A stretch of 28,597 nucleotides of DNA. Source: MGIIb-O5 sp036154155. Its GTDB lineage: Archaea > Thermoplasmatota > Poseidoniia > Poseidoniales > Thalassarchaeaceae. The position numbers and the translations under genes are program-made. The stretch spans positions 1 to 28,597 of the forward strand of contig JAYZLP010000043.1 in NCBI GenBank assembly GCA_036154155.1. The letters run 5' to 3'. This document shows, piece by piece, positions 1-7,354 of the stretch. A model generated the notes under the pieces. The model saw only the letters and a program-made list of their open reading frames with translations, searched no databases and had not been told where the DNA came from. Numbering within the stretch: position 1 is the first letter of the stretch; the number at the start of each line of letters is the position of its first letter.

Positions 1-344
1 GGCTCCGACTGCGAACCGGCCCATAGGCTGAGGATGACAATCGCGACATAGGTCACCCCTCCGGTGAGGTCAAAGAATGCCTCCGTCTGTTTTATTGATG
101 CAGGAATCCATGCCATCAACTGTATCCCTAGGGTAATGGCCGCACATAGAACCACGGCCGAGACTCCGCTGATCTCAACCGAGTTGGCATCAACAGCACT
201 TGCAATTAGTCCGATGATTAGCAGGACGATAGCTACAACCGAGCCCCCTCTGCCCAAATCCTTGGAAAACTCCACGGCTACCCGTGCCAATGATGGTTCA
301 TAATCTGATTTTCCCCCCACTTTGCATTTGTTGGTATTCCCCAC
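1..344 (-). CDS. DUF1295 (steroid 5-alpha-reductase-like) membrane protein, N-terminal part
   Basis: The reverse strand reads an open frame from a GTG near 344 (or a second in-frame GTG at 320) off the left edge, so only about the first 110 residues are present. Three hydrophobic segments are visible (for example VVAIVLLIIGLIA and AVVLCAAITLGIQLMAW), followed by the motif KQTEAFFDLTGG. That motif resembles the conserved RTekfyDltG signature of DUF1295 proteins, a multi-pass family related to steroid 5-alpha reductases. The substrate of such proteins in archaea is unknown. A strong GAGGAGG lies at 348-354, 3 bases before GTG 344, which favours that start although the spacing is short. The gene diverges from the aconitase-X gene. 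The forward-strand frame in the same place is compositionally odd and I treat it as a shadow. Confidence 0.66.
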   Translation of the reverse strand, partial: MGNTNKCKVGGKSDYEPSLARVAVEFSKDLGRGGSVVAIVLLIIGLIASAVDANSVEISGVSAVVLCAAITLGIQLMAWIPASIKQTEAFFDLTGGVTYVAIVILSLWAGSQSE

Positions 345-417
345 AAACCTCCTCAAATTGAGAATTACCGTTTTCCAATACGTCGGATTGAAGGAGTACC
401 ATCTCACGGCATTCCTC

Positions 418-2160
418 ATGGATGTCCCTGCTGAACTGCTTTCCATGCTCTCGGGAGAGCAGGGCCCAACCAAGCAGAAGGCATCACGGCTGGTGATCGA
501 CCTCGCCGTAACCGCAGGGGCCACCCAATTCGTCAGAGCAGAACACGCGCATGTCTCGGGAGTAAGCGTCATCACAGGCGGACATGGGCTCAGACGCTTT
601 CTTTCCGACCTCTCTGGAGACCCGCAGGGAAGGGTCTCAATCCCAACCACACTGAACTCCGCAGGTTGCGACCACGACAAGATGGAGGAAATGGGGATCG
701 ACCACCCAGACTTCTTGGAACAGCAGTTCGAGATAGTTCAGTCATACTCTGAGCTGGGAATCGAGGCCACGCTTTCGTGCACCCCCTATGACAGGGGGAT
801 AGAATCCGAGGAAGGCATCGGTTCATGGGCAGAGTCCAACGCAGTGTGCTTTTCCAACTCATACACATCCCTAGTGACCAATCGGGAATCCGGCCTCTCG
901 GCGCTTGCCACCGCTATCACTGGGTGGGCGCCTCTTTGGGGCCTACATATCGAAGAAAATAGGATTCCCAACATTTTGGTCAATGTTGAGTGCGAGATGG
1001 ATGATCCCACGGACTGGAGCATTCTTGGGGACTGGATAGGGAAGAACCTGAAGCCCGAGTGGGAACTTCCATGGGGGCCTATGCCAAGGATAACCGGACT
1101 CCCCCCAGCCACTTTCGAGATGCGCAAGGCTCTAACCGCCTCGGCAGCTAACTACGGATGCCCGATGCTCTGGGCGGACGGGCTTACAGGCGACGCTCCC
1201 GAAGTCACATCATACCAGGGCGAGATGACCTTCACACGAGATGAGCTTGACCGGAGGTACCTGGAACTTGCTCCCAGCGGAACTGTCGATCTCGTTGTGA
1301 TTGGATGTCCGCAAGCCAGTGTCGGGGAGGCCCGTTCTACCGCCGCAGCTGTCAGGGCGAGGATGGAGCTCGGTGAAGCGATACCCAATCAACGACTCTG
1401 GGTCTTCATGAGCTCCCATAATTACGACTTAATTGCTGCTGACGGCACTCTCGACATTTTGGAGGAAGCCGGGGCATTGGTCCTTAGGGACACCTGCCCG
1501 GAAGTGACTCCATACAACAGGTCGAGGTACAACCACCTTCTGACAAATTCTCTGAAGGCAGAGCACTACCTGACTAGCGGCCTGAACAGGATGCCGACAA
1601 GTGTAGCAGATATCCAGGACTGTGTATCCCATGCCTTTGACCCCGAGCTAGTTTCCGGAGATAGGCCCGTACTAGATTCAGCCAAGGCAAAGCCAATGGC
1701 CACTGCAAAGTCCCACAAGACAGGAGAAATTCTGGCTAGCGGGGTCGGTATACCAAGCCAATCATCATGGAAAGTTTCGGGTAAGGCCCTGGTCACGGAC
1801 GTCCCAATCACGTACTTGGGCTACGTCAACAGGGACACAGGGGTTATCGAGGAACCCGGACACCCCTTGGACGGCTCCCCAATTGAAGAAACGATTCTGA
1901 TTTACCCAAAGGGCTCCGGATCAACGGTGGCCCCATTTGTATTGATGGGCTTGATCTATACTGGAAAAGGGCCCAAGGGGATAGTAAACAGGGACGTCTG
2001 CCCCCTTACTCTGCCCGCGGCCTCTTTGTTGGATGTCCCCTATGCCCATGGATTCGACGTCGATCCAACAATCGAGATCAATACTGGTGATCAAGTAGAA
2101 ATGTCACTAATTGACGGAAAGGTCTCCCTCAAGGCCATAACGCGTGCGAGCGAGGGTTGA
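418..2160 (+). CDS. Fused aconitase X large and small (DUF126) subunits, probable phosphomevalonate dehydratase
   Basis: Residues 1 to about 415 are an aconitase-X (DUF521) catalytic domain. It has the AEHAHVSGV and TTLNSAGCD regions, the SCTPYDRG segment and WAESNAVCFSNS followed by TNRESGLSALA. Candidate iron-sulfur ligands are Cys297 (GCP), Cys360 (DTC) and Cys402 (QDC). Residues about 440-570 are a DUF126 swivel domain (GKALVTDVPITYLGYVN, HPLDG, YPKGSGST, NRDVCP), normally the separate small subunit. In archaea this pair dehydrates 5-phosphomevalonate to trans-anhydromevalonate 5-phosphate in the modified mevalonate pathway; related bacterial enzymes dehydrate cis-3-hydroxyproline. The archaeal context favours the former, by inference. 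The open frame extends upstream to 322, but homology begins at MDVPAELLSMLSGEQG, so ATG 418 is preferred. No clear Shine-Dalgarno precedes it. TgtA follows after 24 bases and may be cotranscribed. Confidence 0.85.
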   Translation: MDVPAELLSMLSGEQGPTKQKASRLVIDLAVTAGATQFVRAEHAHVSGVSVITGGHGLRRFLSDLSGDPQGRVSIPTTLNSAGCDHDKMEEMGIDHPDFLEQQFEIVQSYSELGIEATLSCTPYDRGIESEEGIGSWAESNAVCFSNSYTSLVTNRESGLSALATAITGWAPLWGLHIEENRIPNILVNVECEMDDPTDWSILGDWIGKNLKPEWELPWGPMPRITGLPPATFEMRKALTASAANYGCPMLWADGLTGDAPEVTSYQGEMTFTRDELDRRYLELAPSGTVDLVVIGCPQASVGEARSTAAAVRARMELGEAIPNQRLWVFMSSHNYDLIAADGTLDILEEAGALVLRDTCPEVTPYNRSRYNHLLTNSLKAEHYLTSGLNRMPTSVADIQDCVSHAFDPELVSGDRPVLDSAKAKPMATAKSHKTGEILASGVGIPSQSSWKVSGKALVTDVPITYLGYVNRDTGVIEEPGHPLDGSPIEETILIYPKGSGSTVAPFVLMGLIYTGKGPKGIVNRDVCPLTLPAASLLDVPYAHGFDVDPTIEINTGDQVEMSLIDGKVSLKAITRASEG

Positions 2161-2184
2161 TGACGAAAACGTCCAGCGCAACCC

Positions 2185-4320
2185 ATGGGAAAGCGACCCG
2201 ACCCCGAGCCATGCCGGCCTCAGGACCTAGGCCTATTCGAGGTCGTAGGTAGGGACGGTGCCGCTAGGATAGGCAAACTCCACACCAGCCATGGCATTCT
2301 GACAACCCCCATGTTGCTACCAGTGGTCAACCCAAACTTGAGGACAATAGAGCCCCGTGAGATGTGGGATAGGTACGGAGTAGACGCACTGATCACTAAC
2401 TCCTATGTCGTATGGAAGCATGAGAAACTCAAGGAACCAGCCCTATCGAACGGCATACACAGTCTCTTGGACTACCCGGGGATAGTGGTCACTGACTCGG
2501 GCACATTCCAGTCTTACATTTATGGAGACGTAGAGGTAGGTGTCGAGGAGATCGTCGCTTTCCAGAGGGACATAGGGGTGGACATAGGCACCATGTTGGA
2601 CGTTTTTGGCCGTCCCGACATGAGCCGAGAGGAGTTGGAGGGCGCTGTCTCCGAGACTGCATCCAGGGCTTTGCCATCATTGTCCGAGGCCGGCAAAGAA
2701 CTCCTGCTCAATGGCCCCATTCAAGGTGGCTTGCACCACGACCTACGTTCGGAGTCGGGAGAGTTGATGGGAGCAGTAAGGAGCGAGCACGGAGGCTTCG
2801 CTATCCATCCAATCGGGGGAATAGTCCCACTCATGGAGCAGCAGCGGTATCGCGAGCTATTTGGCATAATACTCGCCTCAAGGTCATCAATCCCACGCAA
2901 TCGCCCAATACACATGTTTGGATGTGGACACCCGCTCCTATTCCCCCTCTCCATAGCTCTTGGTGTGGACATCTTCGACAGTGCCGCCTACGCTCTTTTC
3001 GCTAGGGATGACAGGCTCCTAACTCCTGATGGGACCGTAAAGCTGGACGGCCTGAGCGAATGGCCAATCGCTTCTTCAGCACTGTTCGGTAAGACCCCTC
3101 AAGAAGTAAGGGGAATGGAAAGGGACGATAGAGCAGTCATACTGGCCCATCACAATCTGGAAATCACTCAATCAGAATTGTCAAGATGCAGGGAGGCAGT
3201 TAGGAATGGCAGTATCTGGGAGCTGGCCGAGAAAAGGAGTCACTCGTCCCCCAGGCTCCGAGAGGCATTCCTCTGGGTCCTCGAGGAATTGGAGCAACTC
3301 GATGAAACTGAGGTCGGAGACTCCCTCCTCGACATTATGGCGTCCACTAACCCCCTAAGGGGCGGGGGGGAGCCAGTTTCCGACGACATCGACTCGAGGC
3401 CACACGTTCTGCACATGATGGCACTAATTTCCCTGAGGTGGAGGGTGCCCGGATCTTGGTGGGACGGTTCCGACGGCCCTCCCGAGAGGGTTGTCGTGAT
3501 AGAGGGCGCGCCGCCTCCGTGGAGGAGTACGTGCCTTCATACGGTGGTCGAGAGGCTAATTGAGGTCCCCAAGTCTGTAGTGGTCGTATCAACGCCAATT
3601 GGGGTAATCCCATTTTCTTTCGAGGACGTCTCGCCTTTCTGCCACATCGATGGCCCCGAGGCAATATGGCTAGACCCCACGGATGAAGAGCAGCTGGCTG
3701 AGGATTTGGAGACCCTCGGACTGAATGACCTCCCTAACCTAATTGTCTCGCCCGGGGACGCACCAGAAAACCCCCCTCCCGAGAACGCCGAAGTCAGGTC
3801 ATGGATTGATAGGTGTTCAGTGGTGGACAAATTGTCAGTTTTTTGTGCGACGAAGCCCGGAAACTTGTGTGAAATGACCGATGGCATGTCCGCAAGAAAA
3901 TCGAAGACAGATAGGATGATCAATGTCAGTTCCAACGGGGGGCACATCCTCTCTCCAAGACTAACGGACGGGGGAATATCTCTGACATTGGATGGGGCAT
4001 CAATGCTCTATTCGTTCAATCCCGGTGTTCCGAACAGATTTGAATCAGAGGACGAGATGGTGGAAGAGGACCACCCCGGAATACCCAGGGTACTTCTATC
4101 GGAAGATGCAATACCATTCGTAGGCCAGGGCAGGAATGTCATGCACGGCTACATTGATGGCGCCGACCCCCACATCACACCCGGTCAACCATGCGTCATC
4201 GTCTCCCCCTCGGGGGAATTAGTCGCACATGGGGTTTCGCAGTCAACTTCTCTCGAAATGTCGCTTTTCAAGAAGGGCATAGCTGTGAAAGTCAGGGATG
4301 GCGCCCTCAAAGAAAGGTAA
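2185..4320 (+). CDS. tgtA: Archaeosine tRNA-guanine transglycosylase TgtA, zinc cysteines absent
   Basis: This 711-residue protein matches archaeal TgtA, which swaps guanine-15 in the tRNA D-loop for preQ0 on the way to archaeosine. The catalytic TIM barrel covers about residues 15-350. DSGTFQ holds Asp104 (base position) and DIFDS holds Asp265 (nucleophile position); GGIVPLME and FGCGHP are also conserved. The C-terminal half carries the TgtA-specific domains (VVVVSTPIGVIPFSFEDVSPF, near residues 465-490) and a PUA RNA-binding domain at about 635-705. The odd point is the zinc site. The family's FPCSCPVCSK is here WPIASSALFGK (residues 293-303), so all three Cys are gone while the His of LAHHNL (His323) remains. 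It lacks the KPY...S..H motif of ArcS, so it is not the archaeosine synthase paralogue. ATG 2185 is 24 bases after the preceding stop and has no obvious ribosome binding site. Confidence 0.88.
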   Translation: MGKRPDPEPCRPQDLGLFEVVGRDGAARIGKLHTSHGILTTPMLLPVVNPNLRTIEPREMWDRYGVDALITNSYVVWKHEKLKEPALSNGIHSLLDYPGIVVTDSGTFQSYIYGDVEVGVEEIVAFQRDIGVDIGTMLDVFGRPDMSREELEGAVSETASRALPSLSEAGKELLLNGPIQGGLHHDLRSESGELMGAVRSEHGGFAIHPIGGIVPLMEQQRYRELFGIILASRSSIPRNRPIHMFGCGHPLLFPLSIALGVDIFDSAAYALFARDDRLLTPDGTVKLDGLSEWPIASSALFGKTPQEVRGMERDDRAVILAHHNLEITQSELSRCREAVRNGSIWELAEKRSHSSPRLREAFLWVLEELEQLDETEVGDSLLDIMASTNPLRGGGEPVSDDIDSRPHVLHMMALISLRWRVPGSWWDGSDGPPERVVVIEGAPPPWRSTCLHTVVERLIEVPKSVVVVSTPIGVIPFSFEDVSPFCHIDGPEAIWLDPTDEEQLAEDLETLGLNDLPNLIVSPGDAPENPPPENAEVRSWIDRCSVVDKLSVFCATKPGNLCEMTDGMSARKSKTDRMINVSSNGGHILSPRLTDGGISLTLDGASMLYSFNPGVPNRFESEDEMVEEDHPGIPRVLLSEDAIPFVGQGRNVMHGYIDGADPHITPGQPCVIVSPSGELVAHGVSQSTSLEMSLFKKGIAVKVRDGALKER

Positions 4321-4390
4321 CACGGCATTCGGGCTGCATCAGGCGGACTTTCCGGGGATTACTTCAAGAGACGTACCATCGAGCGAGTAA

Positions 4391-4410
4391 CGACTCCCTT
4401 TAGGGAGTCG
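4391..4410. repeat. Perfect inverted repeat upstream of ABC operon
   Basis: The arms CGACTCCCT and AGGGAGTCG are exact reverse complements separated by only TT. The repeat lies 70 bases after the tgtA stop and ends 9 bases before the preferred ATG (4420) of the ABC operon. The position fits an operator for a dimeric regulator or an RNA hairpin near the start codon. It has no T-tract, which argues against an archaeal intrinsic terminator. Confidence 0.6.
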
Positions 4411-4419
4411 GTGGCAATA

Positions 4420-5412
4420 ATGACTCCTGAATCAGCATCTCCGCCCCTCATCGAGGCGAGGGACCTAAGAAAGTTGTACGGTCCACACATGGCTCTCGAT
4501 GATGTGGACTTATCCATCCCTCACGGAGCAACCGGGCTATTGGGGCCCAATGGGGCAGGAAAGTCAACACTGTTCAAGTGCATCCTTGGACTAATCAAGG
4601 CAACATCCGGAGATGGACAGGTACTGGGGCACGACATCAGGACCGAAGGCCATCTAATCCGTTCGAAAATTGGATACATGCCTGAGTATGACTCATTGGA
4701 TCCGGGCCTGAATGCAATCGATCAAGTCAGGTATTCCGGAGAGCTACTTGGCATGAATTCCTCAGCAGCCACTCAGAGGGCCCACGAGGTCTTGGAATAT
4801 GTCGGATTGAAAGACCAAAGATACCGAAAGATAGAGACATTTAGCACGGGAATGAAGCAAGCCACAAAACTTGCGTGCGCACTAATTCACGATCCCGATA
4901 TACTGATCTGTGACGAACCAACGAATGGACTGGACCAGAGAGCTAGGAAGTTCATGTTGGAGACACTGAGGAAGACTGTCACAGAAGGGGGGAGGTCAGT
5001 CATCATGAGTAGCCATGTCATGGACGACGTGCAAGAAGTCTGTGACAGGATTGTGATGATTCACAAGGGCAAGATAGTAGTCCAGGGCAAGATAGACGAG
5101 TTAGTTAGCCAAGTCGAGCCGGAAATTGAGATTTCAGTTTGGGGAGGGGCCTCTGAGATGGAGGGCCAATTAATTTCAATGGGCATTTCAGTACGAAGGC
5201 TGGGCCGTAATATGAGGGTCTCCAAGACGTCCGAGGACACTTACTCAAGGATAATGGAAGCAGCGACATTGTGCGGGGTCCAAGTGAGGAAAATGTCGGA
5301 TTACGAACCTGATCTAGAGGACATCTTCCTCCTGATCATGGACAAGCTCGGCGAGGAGGTCAAGGGCACTGATGACCTAATGACAGACGAACACAAGGGG
5401 GTCTCGGCGTGA
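4420..5412 (+). CDS. ABC transporter ATP-binding protein (first of operon)
   Basis: This is a 330-residue nucleotide-binding subunit of an ABC-2 (exporter-type) system that powers the adjacent permease. Visible motifs are Walker A GPNGAGKST (Lys48), signature STGMKQ (142-147, a variant of LSGGQ), Walker B ILICDEP (Asp165, Glu166) and H-loop MSSHVMDD. The last 100 residues form a regulatory-type tail ending in PDLEDIFL, typical of DrrA/CcmA-like ATPases. An in-frame GTG at 4411 is possible, but GGTG at 4410-4413 lies six bases before ATG 4420, like other starts in this window, so ATG is preferred. Its stop overlaps the start of the permease by four bases (GTGA), indicating translational coupling. 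The transported substrate cannot be read from the sequence. Confidence 0.9.
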   Translation: MTPESASPPLIEARDLRKLYGPHMALDDVDLSIPHGATGLLGPNGAGKSTLFKCILGLIKATSGDGQVLGHDIRTEGHLIRSKIGYMPEYDSLDPGLNAIDQVRYSGELLGMNSSAATQRAHEVLEYVGLKDQRYRKIETFSTGMKQATKLACALIHDPDILICDEPTNGLDQRARKFMLETLRKTVTEGGRSVIMSSHVMDDVQEVCDRIVMIHKGKIVVQGKIDELVSQVEPEIEISVWGGASEMEGQLISMGISVRRLGRNMRVSKTSEDTYSRIMEAATLCGVQVRKMSDYEPDLEDIFLLIMDKLGEEVKGTDDLMTDEHKGVSA

Positions 5413-6422
5413 GTGAAGAACTGGATATAACCGGCGGAGTGACCAGAATGGAATCCGCATTTGGTTCCGGCGATGGGGATGAGGATGCCCAGGCGACCGT
5501 TGCCCAGAATGCAGAAATCAAAGGTGCGATTTTCGAACAGACTTATCGCCCATGGAGGGGCACATTGGGACCTCGATGGGTTCGTAACTACTCCATTTAC
5601 AGACACCACGTATACGGACTATTCAGCTCGAAGGGGCACAGACACTACCCAGTAATGGTCCGGCTCACGATATTGGGAATATTCCTCTTCTCACTATCTC
5701 CCGTGGCAATGCTATTCTTGGCATCAATGGGCGGCAATGGCGAATTTGGCGAGGTACTATCTAGGCTATGGGGGATTAATCGATACAATCTATGGGGGCA
5801 GGTACTAGGCTTCTTTCCTCGCAATATGTGCATGTGGCCACTCCTTACCGCATTGGTCGTGGGAGGAATGATTTCCGATGACAGGGGCAATGGGACGAGT
5901 GCGATTTACTTCTCTAGGCCGGTAACTAGGATTGATTACGCTGCAATGAAATTCCTCAGCTCCGCCGTGGTCCTGGGATTCGTCATCGTTTTCTCGTATA
6001 TCCTCTACTACACCAGTGCCATAGTCTTCAAGGGAGAGGGATGGGCGTTCCTGATAGACACGTTCCCCATGTTCCTCGGGGGCCTACTAGCGGGAATTCT
6101 GCTAGTTTTCACCTACACCTCGATAGGCCTTGCACTGTCCAGCATCAGTCAAAGCAGGTTCTTTGCAGGTGTCGCATTCTTGGCAACAATATATGGGACA
6201 AAAATGGTCGCCTTCCTAATTGAGTCGCAGTTCGACTCATCGATCCTTTACATCTTCAGCCCCTATGACGTATTAGCCCATATAGGGCAGTGGCTGCTGG
6301 GAATAGAATCGAATTACGACCACTCTCTGGCCTTTTCCGTGGTCTCGCTATTGCTAATCAACGGATCCTCGATTGCATTGCTCGCTAGCAGGGTGAGCTC
6401 CCTGGAGGTGACAAGGGAATGA
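5409..6422 (+). CDS. ABC-2 type permease
   Basis: This 337-residue integral membrane protein has a cytoplasmic N-terminus of about 75 residues and then about six hydrophobic segments, including LTILGIFLFSLSPVAMLFLA, FLSSAVVLGFVIVFSYILYY, FPMFLGGLLAGILLVFTY and VVSLLLINGSSIALL. The segment ISDDRGNGTSAIYFSRPVTRIDY matches the ABC-2 permease signature (E/D-RE-GT...L..P..R..y) found between the second and third helices. It starts with GTG overlapping the stop of the first ATPase and ends with ATGA overlap into the second ATPase, so the three are translated as a coupled set. It should pair with one of the two neighbouring ATPases. Direction is probably export, as for the family; the substrate is unknown. 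Confidence 0.85.
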   Translation: MSEELDITGGVTRMESAFGSGDGDEDAQATVAQNAEIKGAIFEQTYRPWRGTLGPRWVRNYSIYRHHVYGLFSSKGHRHYPVMVRLTILGIFLFSLSPVAMLFLASMGGNGEFGEVLSRLWGINRYNLWGQVLGFFPRNMCMWPLLTALVVGGMISDDRGNGTSAIYFSRPVTRIDYAAMKFLSSAVVLGFVIVFSYILYYTSAIVFKGEGWAFLIDTFPMFLGGLLAGILLVFTYTSIGLALSSISQSRFFAGVAFLATIYGTKMVAFLIESQFDSSILYIFSPYDVLAHIGQWLLGIESNYDHSLAFSVVSLLLINGSSIALLASRVSSLEVTRE

Positions 6423-7354
6423 GCTCGGAGAATCCAGCAGTAGTTATGGAATCGGTATCGAAGTGGTACGGAGAGGTAATCGGAGTAAATGACGTATCTC
6501 TGGCCATAGACGGCGGTGTGACCGGTGTCTTGGGTCCCAACGGTGCAGGAAAGTCCACCATGTTCAAGCTACTGCTAGGGCGACTGAAGCCCAATCAAGG
6601 ATCCGTCAGGCTCTTCGGAACTGACCCATGGGAGAGCACCGCCCCTTTCAGGAGGGTTGGCTACGTCAGTGAGACAGAGCCACTCTACGAATGGATGACA
6701 GGTCTTGATTTCGTATCCACTATGGCCAGGCTTCACGGGATGACTAGGGAAGAGGCGACAGACCGTGCCGAGCACGTTCTAGATTTCGTCGGCCTCTCCG
6801 ATGTCCAACACAAGGAAGTCGGCAAGTACAGCAAGGGTATGCGTCAGAGGGTAAAGATAGCTCACGCACTAGTGCATGACCCGGATTTGATTATCTTGGA
6901 TGAGCCCTTGCATGGATGCGATCCCCTGGCTAGGACTAGCATAATGAGTGTGATTAGGGAGCTTGGGAATCGCGGGAAAACCGTCATCGTCTCAAGCCAT
7001 ATTCTTGAGGAGATTGAAAGGATTACAGAACAGATAGTGATACTGCACAATGGCAGACTCCTTGCCCTAGGCAACTTACACGCAATCAGGGGGCTCCTAG
7101 ACAAGCACCCCCATAGGATATTGATTGAGACTGAATCGCCCAGGGAGTTAGCAGAGGCATTTATCTCTCGAGAGCCAGTTTATGGCGTGAGGTTTCCCGA
7201 TCAGGGCTTCTTGGAAATACAGACAAGCAATCTTTCCGCCGCTCACTCAATATTGCCTCAGGTAATCGTCGAATCGGGGATCAAGGTCCGCTCGGTGGAG
7301 AACCCAGATGACAACCTAGAGTCACTTCTCGGGTATTTGGTAGGGGGTGGCTAG
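6419..7354 (+). CDS. ABC transporter ATP-binding protein (second of operon)
   Basis: This 311-residue ATPase subunit is paralogous to the one at 4420. It carries Walker A GPNGAGKST (Lys45), the signature YSKGMRQ, Walker B LIILDEP (Asp161, Glu162) and the H-loop VSSHILEE. The tail ends PDDNLESLLGYLVGG, again typical of ABC-2 ATPases with a short regulatory extension. Its ATG overlaps the permease stop, and its own TAG is immediately followed by the TTG of the second permease. The simplest reading is two half-systems, each an ATPase followed by its permease, either working separately or forming one hetero-oligomeric exporter. Confidence 0.9.
   Translation: MSSENPAVVMESVSKWYGEVIGVNDVSLAIDGGVTGVLGPNGAGKSTMFKLLLGRLKPNQGSVRLFGTDPWESTAPFRRVGYVSETEPLYEWMTGLDFVSTMARLHGMTREEATDRAEHVLDFVGLSDVQHKEVGKYSKGMRQRVKIAHALVHDPDLIILDEPLHGCDPLARTSIMSVIRELGNRGKTVIVSSHILEEIERITEQIVILHNGRLLALGNLHAIRGLLDKHPHRILIETESPRELAEAFISREPVYGVRFPDQGFLEIQTSNLSAAHSILPQVIVESGIKVRSVENPDDNLESLLGYLVGGG

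Noticed and set aside
64..303. Plus-strand 79-codon open frame at the left edge
   Set aside because: The opposite strand encodes a DUF1295-like membrane protein with a recognisable motif.
418..2160. Ordinary aconitase of the citric acid cycle
   Set aside because: The motifs belong to the aconitase-X (DUF521/DUF126) family, which does not perform the citrate-isocitrate reaction.
2185..4320. Archaeosine synthase ArcS instead of TgtA
   Set aside because: The ArcS KPY...S..H motif is absent and both transglycosylase Asp residues are present.
4391..4410. Inverted repeat as a transcription terminator
   Set aside because: There is no following T-rich tract, and it lies within 10 bases of the next start codon.
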